Shown: piece by piece, positions 7,222 through 16,478 of the stretch
Layout of the letters: each line of letters opens with the position of its first letter
Position numbering within the stretch: the stretch's first letter is position 1
NCBI RefSeq assembly: GCF_030161555.1
Contig: NZ_BSUK01000001.1
Coordinates: forward strand, 1,674,001-1,738,000
DNA: 64,000 nucleotides
Reading direction: 5' to 3'
Source: Luteimicrobium album
GTDB taxonomy: Bacteria > Actinomycetota > Actinomycetes > Actinomycetales > Cellulomonadaceae
Notes under the pieces: generated by a model
Seen by the model: only the letters and a program-made list of their open reading frames with translations
Database searches by the model: none
What the model was told of the DNA's origin: nothing
Program-made: the position numbers and the translations under genes

Positions 7222-9570
7222 TCAGCGTCGGCGGCCGTGGTGGGCGAACAGCGTGACCGGCCGGGTCGGGGCGGTGGTGGCGGTTCCGTCCGCGGCGCCG
7301 GGCCGGTGCGCGGTCACGACGACGGTCACGCGCTTCCCGAGGTCCCGCAGCCGCGGCGTGTACGACGACGCGGTCGCGCCCGGGACGTCGCGGCCGCCGG
7401 CACGCCACTGGTAGGTGAACGTCGTGTCGTCGAGCGACCAGCGCCCCGGATCCACGGTGAGCCGGGCCCCGAGGCGGGGCGTCCCGTGCACGGTGGGCTG
7501 CGCCGTCGGGCGCAGGGAGGTGTCGAGGGTCGCGAACCGCGGCGTGCCGGACGCGCCGATCGACCGCGAGTAGAAGTCCGCCATGCCGTCGTGCCCGGTG
7601 TTCTCCGCGTTCCAGGTCCGCGCGCCCCACGGCATCGCCAGCGAGTAGTCCGGGGCGGCCGCCTGCTGCGCCGCGGTCGGCAGGTAGAACGTCTCGCCGA
7701 TGATCATCGGCTTCCCGCCGTCCTCGGCCGCGATCGACGTGGCCTGGTCGTAGTACTTCTGCTGGTACTTGTCGAGGTCGTAGTAGTCGACCGCGAGCAC
7801 GTCGTAGTAGTCCTTGCCCGGGTCGAACCGGCGCCAGTCGTTCGCGTCGTACTCGGCGAGCCCGCCGGGCACGCCCTCGTACCGGTCGAACTTCGCGTCA
7901 CCGTCGGCGAAGCCGTAGTCGTCGGGGAGGTCCTGGACGTCCCAGACCCAGACGATGTTCGTCAGACCCTTCGTCTTGACGAGGTAGTCGTGGAACATCC
8001 GGTACAGCGCCGGGCTCCTCGGCCTGCGGAGTCGACGGGTCGTCGGGGCGACCGCCCCACCAGAACACGTGCTGGTTCATCTCGTGGAACGGGCGCAGCA
8101 TCACGGTCACGCCCGCGTCCTCGAGCTGCTGGAGGTAGCGCGCGTACTCGTCCATGCGCTTCTTCCAGTTCTCGTTGAGCGGCGTGCCGTCGGTGAGCAG
8201 CTCGTCGAACTGGTCCTGGTAGAGGTACGAGTAGATGCGGTTCGGGCTCGCCATGGTCTCGGGGCCGGAGTCGCCGCCCCAGTCACCCTCCGCTTCCTGC
8301 TCGACGGTGTACTGCGGCGGCGAGACGTGGAACATGATCTGCACGAGGTTGCCGTTGGCCCACTGTCGCTTGACCTCGTCGATCATGTTCTGCCGGTAGG
8401 GCACGGTCCGGCCGGTGAGGAAGTCCGCGCTGTAGAGGGCCGGGTAGACGCCGAACTCACGCGCGACGCGCTGGTGCAGCACGTCCGCCGCGGCCGGGTC
8501 GGCGTACGACTGGTCGTGGTGCATCGCCGAGAGCATGCCCTTGCCCGTGAGGCTCGTGAGGTAGTCGACGACGCCGACCGCGGCGGGCAGGCGCTTGACG
8601 GTCACGTCGAGCGTCACGTCGGGGGTGAGCGTGAACGTCGTGCCGTCCGAGAACAGCGTGAGGCTCGTGAGATGGACGCGCGTGCGCCCGTTCGCCTGGA
8701 ACTCGCCCTTCGGTGCGAGGCGTGCGGCGTCCGCGAGGACCTTCCGGTCCGACGACGTCCACGTGGCCTGGACGATCGTCGAGCCCTCGGGCTTGGACGC
8801 AGTCTGGTTCAACAGGGTGATCAGGTTGGACACCTTGTCCGCGGTGACGCGGTGGTGGGGAACGTCACGGTGGGCACGACGGGCTCCTGGTCGAAGACGA
8901 GCGAGAGGTCGTCGAGCACCACGGACCCGGTGGGCACCCCGGCCGCCTGGTTCGCGTACACCGCGAACGACGTCACGCCCTTGAGGTCGAGCGTGCCGCT
9001 GCCCGACTTGGGTGCGAAGTCGGCGACGGGGATCGTGAGGTGCTGGGGCGCGGTCGAGGTCGGGTCGAACCCGGCGACCTTCGACAGGTGGGCCTCGTAC
9101 GACGCACCGTCATTGAGCTGGAGCAGCACGTCCTGGCCCGGCGTCAGGTCCTGCACCCAGAGGTCGATCGCCTGCAGACCCGGCCAGTACCCGTCGGCCA
9201 GCGGGCGCGAGACGCCGGCGTAGCCGCTCGCGTACGTGTAGTCGAGGCGCAGCGCGTGCGTCGAGCCCTCGTGGAGCCCGTCCACGAGGTGCAGCGCCGT
9301 GGCCCCGCCGTTCGCGTTGCGGGAGTACGCGGCGGAGAGCGCCGCGTCGTCGGCGTATCCCTCCACGTCCTCGAGGGCGCGCGTGTAGGGGGCGGCGGGG
9401 CTCTCCGCGCTCGTCGTGGCGCCGTCCGTTGCGGCGGGACGGGCTGCGGCGGCCGTGCCGCCGAGGGTGCTCGCGGCGAGCGCTCCGACGGCGACGAGCG
9501 ACGCGAGCGCAGCCGCCCGGGGTCGTCGTCGCCGGGTGGGTCCGGGTGGGGGGACGGTGGTGCGTCGCAC
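7222..9570 (-). CDS. Large secreted GH26 mannanase with N-terminal beta-sandwich module
   Basis: About 783 residues from GTG 9570, preceded by GGAGG at 5-nt spacing. Order: an Arg-rich signal peptide ending near GGTAAAA; a beta-sandwich module (YASGYAGVSRPLADGYWPGL to GSVVLDDLSLVF) resembling the C-terminal module of the GH5 enzyme; a short Ig-like stretch; and a GH26 domain with acid/base Glu about 497 in LRPFHEMNQHVFWWGG and nucleophile about 627 in PMIIGETFY. A C-terminal Ig-like domain (PTVHGTPRLGARLTV) follows. Two frame breaks occur, at GGGG 8857-8860 (one base) and at 8008-8015 (two bases lost or one gained). No sorting signal is seen, so it is probably released. It heads a leftward operon divergent from the GH30 gene. 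Confidence 0.85.
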
Positions 9571-9627
9571 GGTGACCTCCTTGTCGCGGGGCGTGCGTCT
9601 CCTGTGACGCGCCCCTGTCTGCCAACG

Positions 9628-9656
9628 TTGACACATTCTGTGTGAAGCGGTTAAGT
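9628..9656 (+). promoter_or_regulatory. Promoter with mannan-regulon operator, upstream of GH30
   Basis: TTGACA at 9628-9633 and TTAAGT at 9651-9656 are separated by 17 bp, a good sigma-70-type promoter reading rightward. The 14-mer TGAAGCGGTTAAGT at 9643-9656 overlaps the -10 box. The identical 14-mer occurs at 12968-12981 and, inverted, at 20242-20255. It has the imperfect dyad with a central CG typical of LacI-family operators. Lying between divergent operons, it could control both the GH30/GH26 genes and the leftward mannanases. Confidence 0.75.
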
Positions 9657-9774
9657 GATGCAAGAGGACGACGCCGTCCTCACGGGAGGTGATCCACCGC
9701 AGCACACCTTCGCCCCGCGCATTCCGCGGGGCCCCGCACGTGACGCATCAGCAACGGAACAAAGGCGGTTTCGC

Positions 9775-11337
9775 ATGCTCAGCCCACGCACCACACGCAC
9801 GCTCGCCACGGGCGCGGCCCTCGCCGCGCTCGTCGCTGTTCCCCTTCTCGCCGGCGGGTCGGCGTCCGCGGGAAGCCATCCCACCACGCCCGCCGCGCGC
9901 ACCTCGGATTCCGTCACCGCGTCGGTCTCGACGCCCGACCACCCCAGCCCGACCACGCAGCACCTCGCGCTGACCCGCACGACGGCGCAGGCCTCCTCCG
10001 ACTCGGCCGGCCGGGCCTCGGCGCTCGCGGACACCACGTCGTCGGCGTTCCCGACGGGCACGACCGTCACCGTCGACCCGTCGCTCCGGTTCCAGAAGAT
10101 CACCGGGTTCGGTGCGTCCCTGACCGATGCCTCCGCGTATGACCTGTCGCTCCTGCCGAAGGCCGACCGCGACGCCGTCATGACCCAGCTCTTCGACCCG
10201 GACCAGGGCGCGGGGCTCAGCTTCCTGCGCCAGCCGATCGGCGCGTCCGACCTCGCGCGCACCGTCTACAGCTACGACGACATGCCGCAGGGCCAGAAGG
10301 ACTACGCCCTCAAGCACTTCTCGATCGCGCACGACGAGGACCAGATCCTTCCGCTGCTGCGCCAGGCCAAGAAGCTCAACCCGAAGCTCACGATCATGGC
10401 GACGCCCTGGAGCCCGCCCGGCTGGATGAAGACGTCCGACTCGATGATCGACGGAAAGCTCATCGACTCGCCGCGCATCTACCAGGCGTACGCCGAGTAC
10501 CTCGTGAAGTTCCTGCGGGCGTACCAGAAGGCGGGGGTCCGGGTCGACTACCTGACCGTCCAGAACGAGCCCCAGGCGCTCGACCGAAGCAACTACCCGG
10601 GGACGAACCTCGACGTGGCGCAGGAGGCCAAGGTCATCGAGAAGCTCGGCCCGGCGATCAAGAGGGCCGGGCTGAAGACCAAGATCCTGGGCTTCGACCA
10701 CAACTGGTCGGTGCACCCCTGGGACGCCGGTCGCCTCGAGCAGGTCAACGGCAGCCCCGAGGCCGACTACCCGTTCTCGCTGCTCCAGACCAAGGCAGCA
10801 CGCTGGATCGACGGCACCGCCTACCACTGCTACTACGGCGACCCCGCGATCCAGAGCACCCTCAAGACGCTCCACCCCGACAAGGAGATCCTCGAGACCG
10901 AGTGCGAGGGGCTCGACATCAACGACGCCATCGGGAGCCTGCGCAACTGGGGGCAGGCCGTCACCGCGTGGAACGTCGCGCTCGACGAGAACCACGGGCC
11001 TTTCGTCGGCGGCTGCGAGTCCTGCACCGGCCTCGTGACGGTCGACTCGACGACCAAGGCCGTCACCTACAACCCGCGCTACTACCTGCTCGCGCAGTTC
11101 TCGCGGTTCGTCACGCCCGGCGCGACCCGGATCATGAGCACCTCCGTCAACAACGTCGACGGCCAGACGGCGCAGCTCGACTCCGTCGCCTTCCGCAATC
11201 CCGACGGCACGCTCGCCGTCGTCGTGCACAACACCGCGAAGGCCACGCAGGCGTTCGCCGTGCGAGTCGGCGACAGCACGTTCCGTGCCACCCTCCCCGC
11301 CGACGGCGTCGGCTCCTACAGCTGGAGCGACCGGTGA
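9775..11337 (+). CDS. Secreted GH30-family glycoside hydrolase
   Basis: 520 residues from ATG 9775. Upstream in-frame ATGs lie in the promoter region, while AAAGGCGG precedes this one. A signal peptide (TLATGAALAALVAVPLLAGG) and a Ser/Thr-rich stretch lead to the GH30 domain, which starts at FQKITGFGASLTDASAYDLS. The acid/base Glu265 is in YLTVQNEPQAL and the likely nucleophile Glu376 in ILETECEG. A beta-sandwich C-terminus closes the protein. Families of this type are exo-acting glucosylceramidase or beta-1,6-glucanase-like enzymes. In this mannan locus it may instead remove side chains from glucomannan or yeast cell-wall glycan. The stop overlaps the GTG of the next GH26 gene. Confidence 0.85.
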   Translation: MLSPRTTRTLATGAALAALVAVPLLAGGSASAGSHPTTPAARTSDSVTASVSTPDHPSPTTQHLALTRTTAQASSDSAGRASALADTTSSAFPTGTTVTVDPSLRFQKITGFGASLTDASAYDLSLLPKADRDAVMTQLFDPDQGAGLSFLRQPIGASDLARTVYSYDDMPQGQKDYALKHFSIAHDEDQILPLLRQAKKLNPKLTIMATPWSPPGWMKTSDSMIDGKLIDSPRIYQAYAEYLVKFLRAYQKAGVRVDYLTVQNEPQALDRSNYPGTNLDVAQEAKVIEKLGPAIKRAGLKTKILGFDHNWSVHPWDAGRLEQVNGSPEADYPFSLLQTKAARWIDGTAYHCYYGDPAIQSTLKTLHPDKEILETECEGLDINDAIGSLRNWGQAVTAWNVALDENHGPFVGGCESCTGLVTVDSTTKAVTYNPRYYLLAQFSRFVTPGATRIMSTSVNNVDGQTAQLDSVAFRNPDGTLAVVVHNTAKATQAFAVRVGDSTFRATLPADGVGSYSWSDR

Positions 11338-12785
11338 ACGCGGGCCGCCTCGCCCGGGGCGCGCGCCGTCGTCGGATCGTCGCCGGACTGGTCGCGGCCC
11401 TGTTCGTCGGCGCAGCCGGCCTCGCCGTGAGTGCCCCCGCCCAGGCTTTCCCCGCGTCCTCGAAGCAGCAGGTCCTCGACTACCTCGCCTCGATCAGCGG
11501 GAACCACGTCGTGGCCGGGCAGCACAACAAGGAACCCGCCACCCAGCCCAACCACTACAGCCAGGTCGTCAAGAACGTCACCGGCCAGTGGCCCGGCCTG
11601 TGGGGCGGCGACCTCATGTTCAACCCGTCCGACGTCGCCAACCGGCAGCGCGTCATCGACCAGGCCAAGACCGAGTGGGCCAACGGGTCGCTCGTGGCCC
11701 TCACCTGGCACGTCTGCCCGCCCACCATGGGCAGCTCGTGCTCGTTCGACGGCGGCGTGAAGTCCCGCATCACCAACGACCAGTTCGACCAGGTGATCAC
11801 CGACGGGACCGCCCTCAACACCGCCTGGAAGAACCGGCTCCAGGAGGCCGTGCCCTACCTCCAGCAGCTCAAGGACGCGGGTGTGCCCGTGCTGTTCCGG
11901 CCGCTGCACGAGATGAACGAGACCTGGAACTGGTGGGGCGGCTACGGCGCCAAGAGCGCCCAGCTCTACCGGATCACCCACGACTACCTCGTGAGCAAGG
12001 GCCTCACCAACCTCATCTGGGTGTGGAACGTCCAGGACAACCCCGCCGGCGGCTGGTCCACCTACTACCCGGGCTCGTCGTACGTCGACGTCGTCAGCCT
12101 CGACGCCTGGTACAAGAGCTACCCGAGCGCGGGCGACTACCAACAGATCCAGTCCATCGCCGGCAGCAAGCCCATCGCCATCGCCGAGATGGGGAAGATG
12201 CCCACCGAGTCGTTCCTCGCGAGCCAGCCGAAGTGGTCGTACTTCATGATCTGGTCCGAGCAGCTCCAGGGGAACAACACCGACGCCGAGATCCAGGCGA
12301 CCTACTTCAACCCCCGCGTGCTCTACCAGGGCAAGCTCTCCCTGCCGGCCTCCGGCGGAGGGAGCGACCCCGGCAGCGGGGCGCGGACCGGCGCCATCAC
12401 CGGGCTCGCCGGCAAGTGCGTCGACGCGCGGGCGTCCGGGACCGCCGACGGCACCGTCGTCCAGCTCTACACGTGCGCCGCCGGCGTCGCGCAGACCTGG
12501 ACCGTGGCCGCACCGGGCGGGACCGGGACCGTCGTCAACGCCGGCTCCGGCAAGTGCCTCGACGTCACCGGTCAGGGCACCGCCGACGGGACGCCCGTAC
12601 AGCTCTGGACCTGCAACGGGTCCGGGGCGCAGCAGTGGACGTACGACGACGGCACCCGGACGCTGCGCAACCCGCAGGCGGGGAAGTGTCTCGACGTGAC
12701 GGGGCAGAACAGCGCCGACTCGACGCCGCTGCAGGTCTGGACGTGCAACGGACAGACGAACCAGCAGTGGAGTCTTGCGGGCTGA
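11334..12785 (+). CDS. Secreted GH26 beta-mannanase with CBM13 domain
   Basis: 483 residues from GTG 11334, overlapping the GH30 stop (GTGA), so translationally coupled. A signal peptide (RRRIVAGLVAALFVGAAGLA, cleavage after AQA) precedes a GH26 domain. The acid/base Glu193 is in FRPLHEMNETWNWWGG and the nucleophile Glu285 in PIAIAEMGK. A GSDPGSGAR linker and three complete ricin repeats follow, each with its cysteines and a Q-x-W (AQTW, AQQW, NQQW). The catalytic domain is close to that of the leftward mannanase at 5741-7182, and the lectin domain is even closer, which points to duplication within the locus. Confidence 0.9.
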   Translation: MNAGRLARGARRRRIVAGLVAALFVGAAGLAVSAPAQAFPASSKQQVLDYLASISGNHVVAGQHNKEPATQPNHYSQVVKNVTGQWPGLWGGDLMFNPSDVANRQRVIDQAKTEWANGSLVALTWHVCPPTMGSSCSFDGGVKSRITNDQFDQVITDGTALNTAWKNRLQEAVPYLQQLKDAGVPVLFRPLHEMNETWNWWGGYGAKSAQLYRITHDYLVSKGLTNLIWVWNVQDNPAGGWSTYYPGSSYVDVVSLDAWYKSYPSAGDYQQIQSIAGSKPIAIAEMGKMPTESFLASQPKWSYFMIWSEQLQGNNTDAEIQATYFNPRVLYQGKLSLPASGGGSDPGSGARTGAITGLAGKCVDARASGTADGTVVQLYTCAAGVAQTWTVAAPGGTGTVVNAGSGKCLDVTGQGTADGTPVQLWTCNGSGAQQWTYDDGTRTLRNPQAGKCLDVTGQNSADSTPLQVWTCNGQTNQQWSLAG

Positions 12786-12837
12786 TCTCGTCCTGCTTCC
12801 CGCACGGCCACGTCGTCCCGTGCGCGGCGTGCACCCC

Positions 12838-12927
12838 GCCGAGCATGACGTTTTCCCCCGTGTCGTGCCGAGCATGACGTTGTCCTCCCGTTCGCCCCCT
12901 GATCGGGGGGACAACGTCATGGTCGGC
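12838..12927 (+). repeat. Nested palindrome, TGACGTT type
   Basis: The 15-mer GCCGAGCATGACGTT occurs at 12838-12852 and again at 12867-12881. Its reverse complement, with one change, lies at 12913-12927. The second copy plus GTCC-T-CCC pairs with GGGGGGAC-AACGTCAT further on to form a long hairpin with a GC-rich loop. It lies 52 bp after the GH26 stop and upstream of the GH5 promoter, so it probably terminates the GH30-GH26 transcript. The first copy has no partner of its own and could compete for the same inverted copy. Confidence 0.8.
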
Positions 12928-12953
12928 GCTGGCCCCACGTTCCTCTGACACCG

Positions 12954-12981
12954 TTGACCGAATGCGATGAAGCGGTTAAGT
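12954..12981 (+). promoter_or_regulatory. Promoter and mannan-regulon operator for GH5-esterase operon
   Basis: TTGACC at 12954-12959 and TTAAGT at 12976-12981 are 16 bp apart. TGAAGCGGTTAAGT at 12968-12981 overlaps the -10 box exactly as in the GH30 promoter. The start codon at 13059 lies 78 bp downstream, after a GGAG-rich ribosome-binding region. The sequence identity between the two promoters argues for one shared repressor. Confidence 0.75.
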
Positions 12982-13058
12982 TTTCGCATGGCGGACCAGT
13001 CGTCCGACCGGCGCGCGCCGAGCGTCGCCGAAGCCCACGCGAAGGAGCGCGGAGCACC

Positions 13059-16000
13059 ATGAACACCCATCCACGCAGGACCGGCCGACGACGCACGCGT
13101 GCTGCCGTCGGGGCCGCGCTGACGGCGGCGCTCGCCGTCGGCACACCCGTCCTCGCCGGGACCGCGGCGCACGCCGCGGGCGCCGGCCCAGCAGGAGCAC
13201 CCGTGACCGAGAGCAGGCTCACCGACCCGTCGGCCGCCGAGATCGGGGCGTCGCTCAACACGAGCTTCGTCACGCACGACGGCGCGCACCTCCGGCTCGA
13301 CGGCCAGACGTTCCGCTTCAATGGGACGAACGCCTACTGGCTGGCCCTCGACGAGAACGTGCCGCCCGGCACCGTCGACTACCCGACCTTCTTCCGGATC
13401 CGCGACGCGATCGACACAGCCCAGGACCTCGGCGCGACCGTGATCCGGTCCCACATGCTCGTCTCGACCGGCAACGCCAAGTCGCTCCTCCCGTCGAAGG
13501 AGGCCGGCTACAACGAGGACGCGTGGTCGACCATCGACTACGCGATCGCGTACGCCGGCAGCAAGGGCATCCGGCTCGTCCTGCCGCTGACCGACAACTG
13601 GGCGTACTACCACGGCGGGCTCCGCGACTTCGCGCGGACGTACGGGCTGTGCGAGGACTCGTCCGCGGACTGCCCGCAGTTCTACTCCGACCCGCGGATC
13701 ATCGCGGACTTCCAGGACTACGTCCGGACCGCCCTGAACCACGTCAACCCGTACACCGGGCTCGCACTCAAGGACGACCCGACGGTCATGGCGTGGGAGC
13801 TCGGGAACGAGCTCGAAGGCATGACGCCGTCGTGGATCGACACCATCTCGAGCCAGCTCAAGGACGAGGCGCCGCGGCAGCTCGTCGCGGCCGGCCGCCG
13901 GTTCGACATCGACCCCGACACCCTGGCGGCGAGCAAGGTCGACGTCGTCGACGTGCACTACTACCCGCCGACGGTCGCGAAGGTGACCGCCGACGCGAAG
14001 ACGATCACCGACGCCGGCAAGGCCTACATCGCGGGCGAGTACGACTCGAACGCCGCAGCGACCGTCCTGCCGTCTCTCACGGCTGACGCGAACGTGACCG
14101 GCATGCTGTCCTGGTCGCTGTTCCCGCACGACGACACGAGCGGGTTCGTCCAGCACGACGACGGCTTCCAGATCCACTACCCGGCCGACGACGCGACGAT
14201 GCGCGCGAACGTCGCGGCGCAGCAGGACTACGCCCGCTCGCTCGGTACCGCGGTCGCCCCCACGATCACCCGAGCCCCGCTCGTCACGTCCGTGACCAGC
14301 GACTACGGCCTCCACCGCCTGGCGTGGCGCGGCGCCACCGGAGCGACCGGCTACCTCGTCCAGCGCGAGGACGGCACGTCGTGGACCACCCTGACGACCG
14401 ACCCCGTGGGCGACGCGCCCTGGCTCGACACCGCGACCCAGGGCGCCGCGACGTACCGCGTCGTGCCCGTCGCGGCGGACGGGACCCACGGCCCGGCGTC
14501 CGACCCGGTGACGGTCGGCGCGGGCGAGCAGCTCACCGTCGACGCGGTGGGTAGTCTCACCCCGCTCGCCACGCACACGGGCCTCGCGGTGCACCCGCTG
14601 GGGGAGGACGCCGTCGTCGTGCCGACGAGCACCGACGGCGGCTCGGCGACATGGTCGGCGCCGGGGCTCCGCTCCGTGACGCTGTCCGTCGCGGCCGACG
14701 CACCTCCCGCCCTGACGCTCGAGGCCGCAACCGCCGACGGCACCTGGACGACGCTCGACGCGCACGCCGCCACCGCGGGCGACGGCCGCTGGACCGTGAC
14801 CGCCGACGCCCCCGCGGGCGCCGACCGGCTGCGCGTCACCTGGCCGGCCGGCGTCGCCGCGACGGAGACCGGCCTGACCCGGGTCGCGCTGCGCGCTACC
14901 CCCGACGAGGCGGTGCTCGCCGACCCGCTCGACGACCTGTCGCTGACGTCCGCGCACACCAGCACGGTCGGCATCGACTCCGGCAACGCCACGCTGTTCG
15001 GCGGCGACACGGGTCGTGCGACGCGGACGTCGGCGGGCGCGGGGTCGGCCGAGTGGTCGGTCTCGTCGTCCGACGCTCCGCAGGGACTGACGGGCTTCGA
15101 CGCGACCGCGTACTACTGGCCGGACCAGGCGGCCGAGCCGCTCACGTTCGCCGTGTCCGACGACGGCGCCACCTGGCGCGACGTGACCCCGGCGGTCACG
15201 ACGACCCCGGGCGCGGTCGGCGGGAGCTGGACCAAGGACGCGTACAGCGTGCGCGGGCTGTCCGGCGTCCGGCACGTGCGCGTGACATGGCCGGACGGGA
15301 GCACGCCCGAGTGGGCGCAGCAGCTCGGGGACCTGCGGCTGCTCGCGAGCGCGGCGGACGGCGTCGCCGCTCCCGCAGCGGTCACGACCACGGCGCCGGC
15401 CGACGCCGCCACCGACGTGCGCGGGGTGCCCGCGCTCACCTGGAAGGCGACGGCGCGCGCCGCCGTCTACCGGGTGACGCTGTCCCGCCACGCCGACTTG
15501 CGCGACCCGGTTGCGAGTACCGAGACGAGCGCGACGACGTTCACGCCGGCGATCGCGCTCGACGAGGCGGCCCGCTACTACTGGCAGGTCACCGCGGTGA
15601 ACGGCGCCGGCACGTCGTCGTCGAAGGTCGCGTCCTTCAGGACCGCCACCCGGCCCACGACCCCGACCACCGCGGACGACTTCGAGTCGTACGCGACCGG
15701 TGCGGACGTCGCGGCCGCGTACGTGCGCAACACCGGCGGCGGGGCGATCACGCCGACCCTCACGCCGTCGGGTGCGGGCACCGGGCACGGGAACGCGCTG
15801 CGCCTCACCTACGACCTGGGCTCGCCGGGCTACGCGGGCGTGACCCGCACGTTCGGGACGGCACAGGACTGGTGGGGCTACGACGGACTGTCGCTGTGGC
15901 TCGACCGCAGCAAGGTCGGCGCGGGGCAGAGCCTGAGCGTCCAGATCGTCGCCAACGGCGCCTACTACGAGGCGACGCTGCCGGGCACCGGCCCCGCCGC

Positions 16001-16478
16001 TGCGGGCGTCGTGACCGTGCCGTTCGACGCGTTCGTGCCGCCGTCGTGGGCGTCGGGCGAGGGGCCGCTCGACCTCACGTCCGTCACCCAGCTCTCGTTC
16101 TACCTGGGCGGTTCCGGGACGGGCGTGCTCGACGTCGACGACGTCCGTGCGGTTCGCACGACCCAGGCGACCGGGACCGCCGGGTCGGCCGTGCTCGCGC
16201 TCGCCCTGCCGCCGGTCACCCGGGCCGGCGACCGCGTCGACGTGCTCGTGCAGGTCCTCGGGCTCCGCGGCACGGCCACGGGCACCGTCACCGTCCGCGA
16301 TGAGGACGGCGTCCCGATGGGCACCGCGACGCTCGCGAAGGGCCGCGCGACCGTGAAGGTCACGGCGCCGCCCACGCCGGGCACCGTCCGGCTGGCGCTC
16401 GACTACGCGGGCGACCCCACCTACGCGCCGGCGCACGGCTCGGCGTGGCTGTACGTCCTCAAGGGAGCGAGACGATGA
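13059..16478 (+). CDS. Giant multidomain secreted GH5-type mannan hydrolase
   Basis: 1139 residues from ATG 13059, after GGAGCGCGGAG. A signal peptide (cleavage near AHAAG) precedes a (beta/alpha)8 GH5-like domain: FRFNGTNAYWLAL, acid/base Glu251 in AWELGNELEG and nucleophile Glu327 in YIAGEYDSN. This resembles beta-mannanase or exo-mannosidase branches of GH5. Next come a fibronectin-III-like repeat near 410-490, a discoidin-like beta-sandwich near 630-760, a second FnIII-like repeat and a sandwich module (DDFESYATGADVAAAY to GVLDVDDVRAV) like the N-terminal module of the 7222-9570 mannanase. A C-terminal Ig-like domain (VRDEDGVPMGTATLAKGRAT) ends the protein. No anchor is seen. The stop overlaps the ATG of the esterase. 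Confidence 0.85.
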   Translation: MNTHPRRTGRRRTRAAVGAALTAALAVGTPVLAGTAAHAAGAGPAGAPVTESRLTDPSAAEIGASLNTSFVTHDGAHLRLDGQTFRFNGTNAYWLALDENVPPGTVDYPTFFRIRDAIDTAQDLGATVIRSHMLVSTGNAKSLLPSKEAGYNEDAWSTIDYAIAYAGSKGIRLVLPLTDNWAYYHGGLRDFARTYGLCEDSSADCPQFYSDPRIIADFQDYVRTALNHVNPYTGLALKDDPTVMAWELGNELEGMTPSWIDTISSQLKDEAPRQLVAAGRRFDIDPDTLAASKVDVVDVHYYPPTVAKVTADAKTITDAGKAYIAGEYDSNAAATVLPSLTADANVTGMLSWSLFPHDDTSGFVQHDDGFQIHYPADDATMRANVAAQQDYARSLGTAVAPTITRAPLVTSVTSDYGLHRLAWRGATGATGYLVQREDGTSWTTLTTDPVGDAPWLDTATQGAATYRVVPVAADGTHGPASDPVTVGAGEQLTVDAVGSLTPLATHTGLAVHPLGEDAVVVPTSTDGGSATWSAPGLRSVTLSVAADAPPALTLEAATADGTWTTLDAHAATAGDGRWTVTADAPAGADRLRVTWPAGVAATETGLTRVALRATPDEAVLADPLDDLSLTSAHTSTVGIDSGNATLFGGDTGRATRTSAGAGSAEWSVSSSDAPQGLTGFDATAYYWPDQAAEPLTFAVSDDGATWRDVTPAVTTTPGAVGGSWTKDAYSVRGLSGVRHVRVTWPDGSTPEWAQQLGDLRLLASAADGVAAPAAVTTTAPADAATDVRGVPALTWKATARAAVYRVTLSRHADLRDPVASTETSATTFTPAIALDEAARYYWQVTAVNGAGTSSSKVASFRTATRPTTPTTADDFESYATGADVAAAYVRNTGGGAITPTLTPSGAGTGHGNALRLTYDLGSPGYAGVTRTFGTAQDWWGYDGLSLWLDRSKVGAGQSLSVQIVANGAYYEATLPGTGPAAAGVVTVPFDAFVPPSWASGEGPLDLTSVTQLSFYLGGSGTGVLDVDDVRAVRTTQATGTAGSAVLALALPPVTRAGDRVDVLVQVLGLRGTATGTVTVRDEDGVPMGTATLAKGRATVKVTAPPTPGTVRLALDYAGDPTYAPAHGSAWLYVLKGARR

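Noticed and set aside
7222..9570. Three separate genes (a sandwich-module protein and two GH26 fragments)
   Set aside because: Motifs run continuously across both breaks, each break lies at a G/C run, and the restored length is a whole number of codons. A single interrupted gene is simpler.
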